Shown here one piece after another: positions 8,372-18,705 of a stretch of DNA of 64,000 nucleotides; position 1 is the first letter of the stretch; the number at the start of each line of letters is the position of its first letter. The notes under the pieces are model-generated. The model was given only the letters and a program-made list of their open reading frames with translations, was not told the DNA's origin and searched no databases. Made by a program: the position numbers and the translations under genes. The DNA comes from Arthrobacter terrae. GTDB taxonomy: Bacteria; Actinomycetota; Actinomycetes; Actinomycetales; Micrococcaceae. The stretch is from NCBI RefSeq assembly GCF_015708085.1, contig NZ_JADNYM010000016.1, positions 1-64,000 on the forward strand, written 5' to 3'.

Positions 8372-8398
8372 TTACCAATCCCGCACGGATGCCGATAG
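8372..8398 (+). promoter_or_regulatory. Sigma-28-like promoter for flgB operon
   Basis: TTAC (8372-8375), 15 nt, GCCGATAG (8391-8398). The -10 box is identical to those before flgN, fliC and fliM; the -35 box differs by one base (TTAC for TAAC). The transcription start would be about 8404, leaving a leader of roughly 70 nt before the flgB TTG. Confidence 0.68.
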
Positions 8399-8476
8399 CT
8401 AGAGAAGAGCACGGATCGCTCACTGAAATGGCCACGGATCGGCCAGCTTGTCCCTTTTTAACGAAGCGGGTAAAAG

Positions 8477-8818
8477 TTGTTCGATTCCGTGACTACGGTG
8501 GCGCTTGATAGTGCACTGAACGGTTTGGCCATGCGGCAGCGCACCATCGCCGACAATATTGCCAACGTCAATACGCCTAATTACCATGCCAAAAAAGTTG
8601 CCTTTGAAGCCGCGCTGAGTTCCTCGGTGCAGGCACAGGATGGGCACGCGACGGCCACGACGACCCGATCGCTGGATGCGACGCAGCTGAACGGGAACAA
8701 CGTCAATCTGGATACCGAGACGCTCGCGAACATTCAGACGGTGCTGCGCTACCAGTTCGCAGCTCAAGCCTCCAACGCTCAATTTACCGGCGTGCGCACC
8801 GCGATGCGGACCAACTGA
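8477..8818 (+). CDS. flgB: Flagellar basal-body rod protein FlgB
   Basis: 113 residues. The N-terminus MFDSVTTVALDSALNGLAMR continues into RQRTIADNIANVNTPNYHAK, the rod-protein signature. The C-terminus NIQTVLRYQFAAQASNAQFT is the matching end helix. FlgB is a proximal rod subunit in the cell envelope. The start codon is TTG (8477), giving the expected MFDSV opening; the ribosome binding site is weak. Its stop overlaps the flgC ATG by one base. It is the first gene of the basal-body/export-ATPase operon. Confidence 0.94.
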   Translation: MFDSVTTVALDSALNGLAMRQRTIADNIANVNTPNYHAKKVAFEAALSSSVQAQDGHATATTTRSLDATQLNGNNVNLDTETLANIQTVLRYQFAAQASNAQFTGVRTAMRTN

Positions 8819-9207
8819 TGACGGACGCGATCAGCATTGCCGGCTCCGCACTGACGGTGCACCGCAAATGGCTCGATGCCGTGGCGGACAACCTGGCCAA
8901 CGTCAATACCGCCAAAAGCACGGACGGCTCCGCGTTTCAGGCGCGCTACGTGCAGGCGCAGGAGGGGCCTGGGAACTCCGGCGTCTTTGTTGCCGGGACC
9001 GCCTACGGCGACGCTGCCGGGCGGTTGGTCCACGAGCCGGACAATCCGCTGGCGGACAAGGACGGCTATGTCCGCTACCCGGACATCGATCTGGGGCTCG
9101 AGATGGGCAAGTTGATCATGGCGCAGCGCGGCTACCAGGCCAATGCCGCCGTGGTGGACCGCGCTAAAACTACTTACGAAGCAGCACTGCAGATCGGACG
9201 CTCCTGA
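8818..9207 (+). CDS. flgC: Flagellar basal-body rod protein FlgC
   Basis: 129 residues. SIAGSALTVHRKWLDAVADN then LANVNTAKSTDGSAF is the N-terminal rod motif, and MGKLIMAQRGYQANAAVVDR is the conserved C-terminal motif. FlgC forms part of the proximal rod. The RYPDIDLGLEMGK segment before the terminal helix is typical of FlgC. It overlaps flgB by one base and fliE by one base (TGATG junctions), so translation is probably coupled. Confidence 0.95.
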   Translation: MTDAISIAGSALTVHRKWLDAVADNLANVNTAKSTDGSAFQARYVQAQEGPGNSGVFVAGTAYGDAAGRLVHEPDNPLADKDGYVRYPDIDLGLEMGKLIMAQRGYQANAAVVDRAKTTYEAALQIGRS

Positions 9208-9512
9208 TGGTCATTCCCGCAATCCCGTCGGTCCAGGGAGTCACGGCGACCGGCTATCTGCCGTCCGTGCAGCCAACCGTGTCCGACGACGGCGCAGGCT
9301 TTGCGTCGACGCTTACCGGCGCGGTCAACGGCCTGCAGCAACTGCAGTCCACCTCCAACGATTTGGCGGTTAAGGCCGTGACGGGCAATTTGGACGATAT
9401 CCACACCGCGACGCTCGCCGCGACGCGGGCCCAGGTGACGCTTGAACTGGTGGCTGCGGTCCGTAATAAGGGCGTGGACGCGTTCAACGAGATCATGCGG
9501 ATGCAAGCCTGA
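9207..9512 (+). CDS. fliE: Flagellar hook-basal body complex protein FliE
   Basis: 101 residues. The C-terminal half (DIHTATLAATRAQVTLELVA, then AVRNKGVDAFNEIMRMQA) is the well conserved FliE domain; the N-terminal 40 residues are variable. FliE links the MS ring to the rod and is exported early. It sits between flgC and fliF, the standard order, with a one-base overlap on each side. Confidence 0.94.
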   Translation: MVIPAIPSVQGVTATGYLPSVQPTVSDDGAGFASTLTGAVNGLQQLQSTSNDLAVKAVTGNLDDIHTATLAATRAQVTLELVAAVRNKGVDAFNEIMRMQA

Positions 9513-11107
9513 TGCCGGTACAACTCTCCGCATTCTTCGCCCGTTTGGGGCGCACGGTCGGCGGATTCAGCGTGGCCCAGCGGACCATCGCCATTATTGG
9601 TATTGCCGCGCTGGTGCTCGGCGGCATTGCCCTGACGTCCTGGCTGACCAAGCCCACGCTTACCCCGCTATTTTCCGGACTCGCTGCCGCGGACGCGAAC
9701 ACCATTGTGGACCAGCTGCGCACCGACGGCGTGCCATATGAGCTGACGAACGGCGGCGCCACGATTATGGTGCCGCAGGAGAAGGTTTACGACGAGCGGC
9801 TCAAGGCGGCCGCCGCGGGACTGCCGGCGAACAAGACGGCGGGTTATTCGCTGCTGGACAATATGGGCGTCACGTCCTCGGAATTCCAGCAGACCGTGAC
9901 GTATCAGCGTGCCATGGAGGGCGAGCTTGCGTCCACGATTTCCGCCATGGACGGTGTGAAAACCGCGTCGGTGAAACTCGCCATCCCCAAGGACACCGTG
10001 TTTGCCTCCGAAAAGCAGGACCCGACGGCCTCGGTCTTCATCGAAACGGCCAAGGGCGCGGCGCTGAATTCGGATCAGGTGCAGGCAATCGTGCACCTGA
10101 CGTCCGCCTCCATAGACGGACTCAAGCCGCTGAACGTGGCGGTCATTGATTCGTCCGGGACTGTGCTTTCCGCGGTGGGAACCGGGGCAGTCGGGGGAGC
10201 GGACAAGCAGGGCACCGATTATGAAAAACGGATCAGCGCTGCCGTGCAGACCATGCTGGACCGCGTGGCCGGACCCGGCAATGCCACCGTGGCCGTAGCT
10301 GCGGATATGAGCCAGCAGTCGGGGCAAAAGGTGCAGGAATCCTTTACTCAACCGGAGAACGCGCCGGCCTTGAACGAATCAAAGACCGCCGAGTCCTCCA
10401 CCGGCTCCGGAGCCGGCGCCGCGGGCGTGCTGGGAGCGGACAGCACGGCCCCGGCCGACGGCAGCAAGGGCACCTTCACTTCCGATAAGACGACGAAGAA
10501 CAACGCGATTAATAAAACGACCGAGACCACCACCATCCCGGCCGGAGCGGTGACCCGGCAGACGGTGTCCGTGGCGGTGAACAAGGCGACCGCCGATGGA
10601 CTGGATATGTCCACGCTGCGTGACCTTGTTTCCTCTGCGGCGGGGATCAATGTTGCCCGTGGGGACGTGGTGACGGTGGCCGCGCTGCCCTTCAACACTG
10701 CCGGTGCGGCTGACGCCAAGGCCGCACTGGACGCTGCCAAAGTTGAAGCGGATGCCCAGCGCACGGCAGAGACCTGGAAAACCATCATCATTGTGGCCAG
10801 CATTCTGCTCCTGATCGCCCTGGCCCTGCTGCTCTACGCGATGAAGAACCGGCGCCAGAGCCGGCAGCCCATTGATCTGGGCGAACGGCTGGATCCAATG
10901 GCATTGCTGGACCCGGCCACTACGTCCATGGCGCTGCCGCCAGCGCCGGTGGCTCCGCTGGCGGTGCGGGAAATCCCGCGGTTGCCCGACACCGGGCCTG
11001 ACGACCTGGACGGGAAACGCGCCCGGATCGATTCTCTGGCCACCCACGAACCGGAGAAGACCGCCGGTTACCTGCGCAGCATGATGGATGACAGGACCCC
11101 GGTATGA
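9512..11107 (+). CDS. fliF: Flagellar MS-ring protein FliF
   Basis: 531 residues. Transmembrane segments lie near residues 24-44 (TIAIIGIAALVLGGIALTSW) and 422-443 (KTIIIVASILLLIALALLLY). The periplasmic-side domain contains the YscJ/FliF motifs SLLDNMGVTSSEFQQTVTYQ and RAMEGELASTISAMDGV. The long Gly/Ser/Thr-rich stretch near residues 285-350 is the variable region before the second membrane helix. The short cytoplasmic tail would bind FliG, encoded next. FliF forms the membrane ring on which the motor is built. It overlaps fliG by four bases. Confidence 0.95.
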   Translation: MPVQLSAFFARLGRTVGGFSVAQRTIAIIGIAALVLGGIALTSWLTKPTLTPLFSGLAAADANTIVDQLRTDGVPYELTNGGATIMVPQEKVYDERLKAAAAGLPANKTAGYSLLDNMGVTSSEFQQTVTYQRAMEGELASTISAMDGVKTASVKLAIPKDTVFASEKQDPTASVFIETAKGAALNSDQVQAIVHLTSASIDGLKPLNVAVIDSSGTVLSAVGTGAVGGADKQGTDYEKRISAAVQTMLDRVAGPGNATVAVAADMSQQSGQKVQESFTQPENAPALNESKTAESSTGSGAGAAGVLGADSTAPADGSKGTFTSDKTTKNNAINKTTETTTIPAGAVTRQTVSVAVNKATADGLDMSTLRDLVSSAAGINVARGDVVTVAALPFNTAGAADAKAALDAAKVEADAQRTAETWKTIIIVASILLLIALALLLYAMKNRRQSRQPIDLGERLDPMALLDPATTSMALPPAPVAPLAVREIPRLPDTGPDDLDGKRARIDSLATHEPEKTAGYLRSMMDDRTPV

Positions 11108-12168
11108 TCGGCACCGCCATGACCAGCAGTGACATGACCAGCACCGCTATGACCAGCACCGACATGACGCTGACCGGGATGCAGAAGGCCGCAATCATCC
11201 TGATGCAGCTGGGCCCGGAAAATGCGGCCCGCGTGATGAAGCAGTTCACCGAGGCAGAGGCCGAGGAAGTCGCGGCGGAGATCGTATCCATGCAACGCGT
11301 GGATCCGGCCGTGGCGGGACAGGTGATCAGCGAGTTCCATGAGATGACCTTCCACACCACGTCGAACACGCGCGGTGGCCGCGACTTTGCCCGCGAACTG
11401 TTGGAGGCGTCTTTCGGATCAGAGCGGGCAGCGAGCGTCATGGGCCGGCTGGAACACAATATGGCGGGAACGTCGTTTGAGTTCATGGCCGATGCTGATC
11501 CGCGGCAGATCCTGATCCTGGTGGATGGGGAGCTGCCGCAGACCATTGCGCTGATACTGGGGCACATTGGAGCGCAGAAAGGTTCTGCCGTCCTCGCCGG
11601 ATTGGGTGAGCCGCTGGGCGCAGAAGTGGCGCAGGCTTTTGCCTCGATGGGGACCCCGACGCCCGAAGCGGTCAGCATTGTGGCCGAAACGCTGCGTGCC
11701 CGGGCTAACTCCGTTGTATCGCTGCGCGAAACGGCGGAGGTTATTGGCGGAGTTGAGTCGTTGGTGGAGATCCTCAACCGCGCCGACGTCAGCACTGAGA
11801 AAGCCCTGATGGACGGACTGGAGGAACGTGATCCGGTGCTGGCGGAGGAAATCCGCTCGCGGATGCTGACCTTCCCGGACATCGTGAAACTTGACCGTAA
11901 GGATGTCCAGCAGGTGCTGCGCGGCATCGACGCCGGGATCCTGGCCCTGGCCCTGAAGGGTGCCGATCCCGAGCTCATCGAGGTGGTGCACTCGAATATC
12001 ACCGAACGTAACCTCGAAATCCTGCAGTCAGAAAGCAGTGCTGCCGGTCCTGTGCGGGCCTCGCACGTTGAGCAGGCCCGCGCGGACATTGTGCGGTCCA
12101 TCCGCGAGCTGGAAGCGGCGGGAACCATTACCGTGCGCCGCAGCGAGGAGGATGACCTTGTTTACTAA
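11104..12168 (+). CDS. fliG: Flagellar motor switch protein FliG
   Basis: 354 residues. The conserved protein begins at about residue 25 (MQKAAIILMQLGPENAARVM) with the FliG_N domain. The middle domain follows with ADPRQILILVDGELPQTIAL, and the C-terminal torque domain with RMLTFPDIVKLDRKDVQQVL then RGIDAGILALALKGAD. FliG joins the MS ring to the C ring and contacts MotA. The ATG at 11104 overlaps fliF by ATGA, but it adds a Met/Thr/Ser-rich leader made of three 15-bp repeats (11119-11163) with several in-frame ATGs, so the true start may be further in. The 3' end overlaps fliH by 17 nt. Confidence 0.93.
   Translation: MIGTAMTSSDMTSTAMTSTDMTLTGMQKAAIILMQLGPENAARVMKQFTEAEAEEVAAEIVSMQRVDPAVAGQVISEFHEMTFHTTSNTRGGRDFARELLEASFGSERAASVMGRLEHNMAGTSFEFMADADPRQILILVDGELPQTIALILGHIGAQKGSAVLAGLGEPLGAEVAQAFASMGTPTPEAVSIVAETLRARANSVVSLRETAEVIGGVESLVEILNRADVSTEKALMDGLEERDPVLAEEIRSRMLTFPDIVKLDRKDVQQVLRGIDAGILALALKGADPELIEVVHSNITERNLEILQSESSAAGPVRASHVEQARADIVRSIRELEAAGTITVRRSEEDDLVY
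11119..11163 (+). repeat. Three 15-bp tandem repeats at fliG 5' end
   Basis: Units ATGACCAGCAGTGAC, ATGACCAGCACCGCT and ATGACCAGCACCGAC follow one another, and a partial fourth unit (ATGACG) comes next. The repeats are in frame, encode MTSSD/MTSTA/MTSTD, and each supplies a possible start codon. Confidence 0.85.
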
Positions 12169-12853
12169 CACCGGTACCAAATTCGCTCTTGATTCCGGCG
12201 TTGCTTCCGCCCGTACGGATCGCTCCGGCAACCTGGTCCCATCCTCGGCAGCCGGCAGCGCCTTCAAGCCGATAAGCTTCGCGGCTGTGGACTCGGATGC
12301 GCCCGACAGTCCCGGCTCTCCGGGCTACATCCGCGGACACTCCATCGGTTACACCTTTGGGATGCGGGCCGCCGCTGCCGAGGCTCAGATCCGCCGCGCC
12401 GAGATGGAAGCTGAGCATGCCGCGGCCATGGTGCAACGGCAGGCGGAGCTGGAGCACGCCGTTGGTTTGCTGGCGACCGCTCTAACGGCGCTCAACGCCG
12501 TGGTTGCACCGGTGATCACCGAGGCCCAGGATGTGCTGCTGGCCGGTGCGGTTGAACTGGCTGAGGCCATCTTGGGACACGAGCTGGCCAATGGCCCCAC
12601 TGCGGCGAAGTCTGCACTGACCCGTGCGCTGGCACTACAGGCCACCGCCGGGACGTACGCGGTGCGGATGAACCCCGCAGATCTCAATGAGCTCAATGAA
12701 ACCACGCTTGTGCAGACTGGTATCCGCTTTGTCCCGGACGCCGCGCTGGCCCGCGGTGATGCCATAGCGGAATTTGAGCACGGTTACCTGGACGCCCGGA
12801 TTGTTGCTGCCCTGGCCCGGGCGAAGGACGCCCTAGTGGAGGACCCGCAATGA
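12152..12853 (+). CDS. fliH: Flagellar export ATPase regulator FliH
   Basis: 233 residues. After a variable N-terminus the protein has a long Ala/Glu-rich helix (AAAAEAQIRRAEMEAEHAAA; VQRQAELEHAVGLLATALTA) and a C-terminal domain resembling FliH/V-ATPase subunit E (VELAEAILGHELANGPTAAK; GDAIAEFEHGYLDARIVAAL). FliH binds and regulates the FliI ATPase. I chose the ATG at 12152, which has GAGGAGG just upstream and overlaps the end of fliG by 17 nt. Its stop overlaps fliI by four bases (ATGA). Confidence 0.9.
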   Translation: MTLFTNTGTKFALDSGVASARTDRSGNLVPSSAAGSAFKPISFAAVDSDAPDSPGSPGYIRGHSIGYTFGMRAAAAEAQIRRAEMEAEHAAAMVQRQAELEHAVGLLATALTALNAVVAPVITEAQDVLLAGAVELAEAILGHELANGPTAAKSALTRALALQATAGTYAVRMNPADLNELNETTLVQTGIRFVPDAALARGDAIAEFEHGYLDARIVAALARAKDALVEDPQ

Positions 12854-14196
12854 CGCTGCCGGAACCCACGAGCACCACCACCTGGCGCCCGCATGCCCGG
12901 CGGTTTGAGGCTGCCCTGAGCGCTGCGCGCCCCGAGCGGGTCGGGTCGGTCTCCTCCGTCGTCGGCCTCGGCGTCGAACTGGCGGGCCTGAACGCCTCTA
13001 TCGGGGACCTGGTCACTATCGGGGAGAACCCGCGCGTGGATGCCGAAGTGGTGGCAACTACGCGGACCGGCATCCGGTGCATGCCGCTGGGCCGGATGAC
13101 CGGTATCGGGGCCGGCTCGCCCGCCCGCAGCAAGGGAACACCGCTGCTGGTGCCCACCGGAGCAGGGCTGTTTGGCCGTGTCCTGGACGGGCTTGGCCGC
13201 CCCATCGATGGCAAAGGCCCGCTGGTGGTGGATGGTCGCGTGCCCGTGGATCACGACACTCCCTCCGCCATGCACCGCAGCCGGATTTCCGAGCGATTGC
13301 AGCTGGGGGTGCGGGTCATGGATACCCTCCTGACCGTCGGCAAGGGCCAGCGGATGGGTTTGTTTGCCGGCTCCGGCGTGGGGAAGTCCTCGCTGCTGTC
13401 CATGATTGCCCGCGGCACGGACGCGGAAGTGTCCGTGATTGCCTTGGTGGGGGAGCGCGGGCGTGAGGTACGGGAGTTCCTCGAGGATGATCTGGGCGCC
13501 GAAGGACTGGCACGGTCCATTGTGGTGGTTTCCACCTCGGATGAACCGGCCTTGATGCGGATGCGTGCCGCCTTCACCGCAACGCGGATTGCGGAATCGT
13601 TCCGGGACCGCGGGGCGGATGTGGTCCTGATGATGGATTCACTGACCCGGGTCGCCATGGCGCAGCGTGAAATCGGTTTGTCCGTCGGTGAGCCGCCCGC
13701 CACCCGGGGGTACCCGCCGTCGACCTTTTCGGTCCTGGCACAGCTGCTGGAACGCGCCGGGACCGCTGAGCGTGGCTCGGTGACCGGCGTGTACACCGTG
13801 CTGGTAGACGGAGACGACCACAACGAGCCCATTGCAGACGCCGCACGGTCCATCCTGGACGGGCACGTGGTCCTGGACCGCAAACTTGCTGTTGCCGGGC
13901 ACTTTCCGTCAATCGATGTGCTCGGCTCCATTTCGCGGGTCGCCTCCAAAGTGATCTCCACCGAGGAGGGCCGCACAGCGACCTACCTGCGGAGGGTGCT
14001 GGCTGCGCGCAAGGGCGTGCAGGACCTGCTCGACGTCGGCGCTTACCAGCGCGGGACCAACCCGCTGGTCGACTCCGCGGTGGATAACGAAGCGGCGATC
14101 AATGCGTTCCTGCAGCAGCGGATGGACGACCAGACCTCCGGGGCCGATGCATGGAATCAGCTGAACCGGCTTGCCCACACTCTCGGAGGCCAATAA
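12850..14196 (+). CDS. fliI: Flagellum-specific export ATPase FliI
   Basis: 448 residues, normal length. The F1-beta-like fold is clear: Walker A is AGSGVGKS at residues 173-180, Walker B is in DVVLMMDSLTRVAMAQREIG, and the family stretch GEPPATRGYPPSTFSVLAQL follows. FliI powers or assists substrate entry into the flagellar type III export gate and is distinguished from ATP synthase beta by its context between fliH and fliJ. The start overlaps fliH by ATGA and the stop overlaps the fliJ ATG by one base. Confidence 0.96.
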   Translation: MTLPEPTSTTTWRPHARRFEAALSAARPERVGSVSSVVGLGVELAGLNASIGDLVTIGENPRVDAEVVATTRTGIRCMPLGRMTGIGAGSPARSKGTPLLVPTGAGLFGRVLDGLGRPIDGKGPLVVDGRVPVDHDTPSAMHRSRISERLQLGVRVMDTLLTVGKGQRMGLFAGSGVGKSSLLSMIARGTDAEVSVIALVGERGREVREFLEDDLGAEGLARSIVVVSTSDEPALMRMRAAFTATRIAESFRDRGADVVLMMDSLTRVAMAQREIGLSVGEPPATRGYPPSTFSVLAQLLERAGTAERGSVTGVYTVLVDGDDHNEPIADAARSILDGHVVLDRKLAVAGHFPSIDVLGSISRVASKVISTEEGRTATYLRRVLAARKGVQDLLDVGAYQRGTNPLVDSAVDNEAAINAFLQQRMDDQTSGADAWNQLNRLAHTLGGQ

Positions 14197-14722
14197 TGTC
14201 CCGTATTTTTCCGCTCGCCGGTCTGCTGCGCCTGCAGCATCTGCGCCAGGACGCCGCTGCGGCCGACCTGGCGGGTGCCAACGCCCGTGCCTCGGCCAAT
14301 GGAGCGCGGCAGAGTGCTGCCCGGCGGGACCTGCAGGAAACCTCCAGTGAGGTGGCCACTGCCGCCGCGCTCAGTGCCGTAGCCGCCGCACGCTCCTCCT
14401 CCCGCAGCATGTTGTCCGAGCTGGAAGCTGCATCCCTGGAGACTCAGGCGGACCAGGACCAGGCCCAGGCGGTGTTCAACGAAGCACGGGCGGCGTCGGT
14501 CCGGCTGGAAAAGCTGGCCGCAAAACACGACGAGCGCATGGCTGCGGAACTGCTGCACGCCGAGCAGACCGTGCTGGACGAAATTGCTGTCACATCGTGG
14601 CACCGCAACCGGAACCAGGACACGTCCGAGCCTGTTGCTGCCGTAAAGGGCGCGTCGGCTCACGCCAGGCCCGCACCGGCCGGGTCGGTTGGCACGGGCT
14701 CTGCTGAGAATGCGGGGAAACG

Positions 14723-14726
<4 letters not shown>
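14196..14726 (+). CDS. fliJ: FliJ-like flagellar export protein
   Basis: 176 residues from ATG 14196 (MSRIFPLAGLLRLQHLRQDA), overlapping the fliI stop by one base. The body is one long Ala/Glu/Arg-rich coiled coil (LSELEAASLETQADQDQAQA; ARAASVRLEKLAAKHDERMA), as in FliJ, the central stalk-like partner of FliI. The last 35 residues are a flexible Ala/Pro/Gly-rich tail. FliJ sequences diverge strongly; position between fliI and fliK supports the call. Confidence 0.85.
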
Positions 14727-16465
<1,739 letters not shown>

Positions 16466-16482
16466 GAAGAGGAGCACTACTT

Positions 16483-17013
16483 ATGGCTATTGACCCTGTA
16501 TCGGCAGCAACGGCAACCCCTGCAGCGGTGTCACCGGCAGAAGCGGGCAGCGCCAGCAATTTGTACTCAGCTCCGTCGGGTGCGGCACCCAAACAGGTGA
16601 TGGATGGCTCCATGTTCATGTCCCTGCTGGTGGCCCAGCTGCAGAATCAGGATCCAAGCTCGCCGATGGATACGAACCAAATGATCGGCCAGACAACGCA
16701 GCTGGCCATGATGGAAAGACTCACGGCGTTGGATACCACCAGCAACGAGAATTTTTCCCTTCAGATGCGCATGGCTGCAGCGGCCCTCGTGGGGCAGCAA
16801 GTCAGCTACGCGGGTAAAGACGGTGAGACTGTGACCGGTCTCGCCAGCTCGGTGTCCTATGCCGGCCCTGTTCCACAGATCACCGTGGACGGAAAAACTC
16901 TTGCGCTGGATGTCGTCTCCGGCGTCACCGCAGCGGTGCCTAAAACACCGGGGCCGACTCCGGTGCCGACGCCGGCAACAGCAGCACCAAATACGCCGGT
17001 GCCGACAACGTAA
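16483..17013 (+). CDS. flgD: Flagellar hook capping protein FlgD
   Basis: 176 residues. The conserved N-terminal region is MSLLVAQLQNQDPSSPMDTN, then QMIGQTTQLAMMERL, the FlgD signature. The usual C-terminal Ig/tudor-like domains are reduced to GQQVSYAGKDGETVTGLASS plus a Pro/Thr/Ala tail. FlgD caps the growing hook and is later replaced by FlgK. The ATG has GAAGAGGAG about 11 nt upstream. It is followed by a hairpin and then flgE. Confidence 0.93.
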   Translation: MAIDPVSAATATPAAVSPAEAGSASNLYSAPSGAAPKQVMDGSMFMSLLVAQLQNQDPSSPMDTNQMIGQTTQLAMMERLTALDTTSNENFSLQMRMAAAALVGQQVSYAGKDGETVTGLASSVSYAGPVPQITVDGKTLALDVVSGVTAAVPKTPGPTPVPTPATAAPNTPVPTT

Positions 17014-17030
17014 CCGCGAAAGCCTGCTCA

Positions 17031-17048
17031 CCGGATCCAAGGATCCGG
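17031..17048. terminator. Short perfect inverted repeat between flgD and flgE
   Basis: CCGGATCC and GGATCCGG are separated by AA. The two-base centre means the real loop would be larger in RNA. No T-run follows. It may modulate read-through between flgD and flgE, or be incidental. Confidence 0.3.
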
Positions 17049-17111
17049 ATCCTCCCACACCTAATTCCCTAAATCTTCAGCACCGCCCACCCCTCCCGAA
17101 AGGAAAACACC

Positions 17112-18284
17112 GTGCTTCGTTCCCTGTACTCCGGTATCTCCGGACTCCGTGCTCACCAGACCATGCTGGACGTCACCGGCAATAACATCGCCAATGTCAA
17201 CACTCAGGGCTTCAAATCGTCCTCGGTGCAGTTCCAGGACACGCTTTCGCAGGTGACCAAGAGCGCCTCATCGCCGCAGGCCACAGCGGGCGGAACCAAC
17301 GCCGCGCAGGTCGGGCTCGGTGTGCAGGTCGCCGGGATCGCCACGAATTTTGCCCAGGGTTCCACGCAGGCCACCGGCAAGTCCACGGACATGATGATCT
17401 CCGGGGACGGATTCTTCATCACCAAACATGGTGGCGATACCTTGTACACGCGTGCCGGCGCGATGAATCCTGATGCGCAGGGCAGGCTGGTGACCCCCGA
17501 CGGCGGCATTCTGCAGGGCTGGATGGCGTCGCCGGACGGTACCGTCGGCACGGGAGCCCCGGTCAGTGACATTGTGCTGTCTGCGGGAACAACCGTGCCG
17601 GCAGCAGCCACCGGCAAAGCGACGGCGGGCGGGAACTTGCCCGCGGACGGAGCCGGTTCGCCGTTGACGCGCGATATTCAGGTCTACGACGCCCTCGGGA
17701 ATGTCAGTAACATCGCCATGACCTTCACCCACTCAACCGCGACGGGGAACAGCTGGACGGTGTCGGCCCCCGGCTCGCCGGCAACGACTCTGACCTTCGA
17801 CGCGCAGGGAAATCTGCCCGCCAATACCACCATGACCGCGGCGGGGGTGACTGTGGACCTGTCCACTGTCACCGGATTCGCCGGTTTGAGCACCGTCACC
17901 GCAAAGGCCGACGACGGCAGGGCCGCGGGAACGCTTAAGTCATATTCCGTGAGCCAGGACGGCACGATCGTGGGATCGTTCAGCAACGGCATAACCCAGT
18001 CCGTTGGCCAGGTGGCGCTTGCCACCTTCACCAACCCGGGAGGTCTGGAAAAGGCCGGAAATTCCTCCTACTCGGTTACCTCCAACTCCGGTGCGGCGAC
18101 CACCGGGACCGCTGGGTCAGCGGGGATGGGGACGCTCGCCAGCGGCGTGTTGGAGATGTCCAATGTGGACCTTTCGCAGGAGTTCACCAATCTGATTGTG
18201 GCCCAGCGCGGGTTCCAGGCCAACGCCCGCATCATCACCACTTCGGATGAAGTGCTCCAGGAACTGACCAACCTGAAGCGCTAA
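17112..18284 (+). CDS. flgE: Flagellar hook protein FlgE
   Basis: 390 residues from a GTG at 17112 (GAAAGGA upstream). The N-terminus SLYSGISGLRAHQTMLDVTG then NNIANVNTQGFKSSSVQFQD is the hook/rod signature. The C-terminus NVDLSQEFTNLIVAQRGFQA, then NARIITTSDEVLQEL, is the matching helix. The central Thr/Ala/Gly-rich region fits the exposed hook domains. FlgE forms the flexible hook. Since no separate flgF or flgG is in the window, a distal-rod role for a related protein elsewhere cannot be excluded. A strong hairpin follows. Confidence 0.93.
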   Translation: MLRSLYSGISGLRAHQTMLDVTGNNIANVNTQGFKSSSVQFQDTLSQVTKSASSPQATAGGTNAAQVGLGVQVAGIATNFAQGSTQATGKSTDMMISGDGFFITKHGGDTLYTRAGAMNPDAQGRLVTPDGGILQGWMASPDGTVGTGAPVSDIVLSAGTTVPAAATGKATAGGNLPADGAGSPLTRDIQVYDALGNVSNIAMTFTHSTATGNSWTVSAPGSPATTLTFDAQGNLPANTTMTAAGVTVDLSTVTGFAGLSTVTAKADDGRAAGTLKSYSVSQDGTIVGSFSNGITQSVGQVALATFTNPGGLEKAGNSSYSVTSNSGAATTGTAGSAGMGTLASGVLEMSNVDLSQEFTNLIVAQRGFQANARIITTSDEVLQELTNLKR

Positions 18285-18294
18285 TGCGCTAAAA

Positions 18295-18330
18295 GCCGTC
18301 CCCGGCAGCTAACAAAACGCCGGGGACGGC
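18295..18330 (+). terminator. Strong hairpin terminator after flgE
   Basis: GCCGTCCCCGGC (18295-18306) pairs perfectly with GCCGGGGACGGC (18319-18330) around a 12-nt A-rich loop. No T-run follows. The right arm overlaps the boxes of the flbD promoter described separately. Confidence 0.75.
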
Positions 18331-18336
18331 CGAGAG
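18310..18336 (+). promoter_or_regulatory. Sigma-28-like promoter for flbD-motA-motB
   Basis: TAAC (18310-18313), exactly 15 nt, then GCCGAGAG (18329-18336), one mismatch to the GCCGATAG of the other four sites. The -35-like box sits in the loop of the upstream hairpin and the spacer is its right arm. The transcript would start near 18343, 56 nt before flbD. Confidence 0.6.
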
Positions 18337-18398
18337 TACCTTGCGACGGTCCAATGGGCCTGAACGGTCCACAGGGCCTATGAGGCGAGGATGAATTA

Positions 18399-18701
18399 AT
18401 GATCGTAGTGACCCGGCTGGATAACCGCGAGTTCGCGATCAATCCCGACCTCATTGAGCGTATTCATGCCAATCCGGACACCACCTTGGTGATGGCCGAC
18501 GGCGCCAAGTACATCGTCACCGAGTCGATGTCCGAAGTCATCGAGCTCATTGCCCAGTACCGTGCATACGTCATCGGGCTGGCCCGTGACACACACCCTG
18601 TGACCGCGCAGCACGGCGGCCGCACCCTCAGCATTGTTCCGCCCTCCGATCCCGGCAGCGATCGTCCTGGCAACTCCGTTCCGCTGCCCCCGGCAAGGTA
18701 G
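18399..18701 (+). CDS. flbD: FlbD/SwrD family flagellar protein
   Basis: 100 residues. The conserved small domain is MIVVTRLDNREFAINPDLIE then RIHANPDTTLVMADGAKYIV, with a basic/Pro-rich tail. In Bacillus the homologue SwrD raises flagellar torque and lies near the motor genes; here it is directly followed by motA and motB. This is not the sigma-54 activator of the same name in Caulobacter. The ATG has GAGGATGA upstream and the gene ends 4 nt before motA. Confidence 0.88.
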   Translation: MIVVTRLDNREFAINPDLIERIHANPDTTLVMADGAKYIVTESMSEVIELIAQYRAYVIGLARDTHPVTAQHGGRTLSIVPPSDPGSDRPGNSVPLPPAR

Positions 18702-18705
18702 CGTC

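Noticed and set aside
10920-12128. 402-codon open frame on the reverse strand
   Set aside because: It lies opposite fliF/fliG, has Ser/Arg-rich composition typical of a high-GC antisense frame, and shows no domain.
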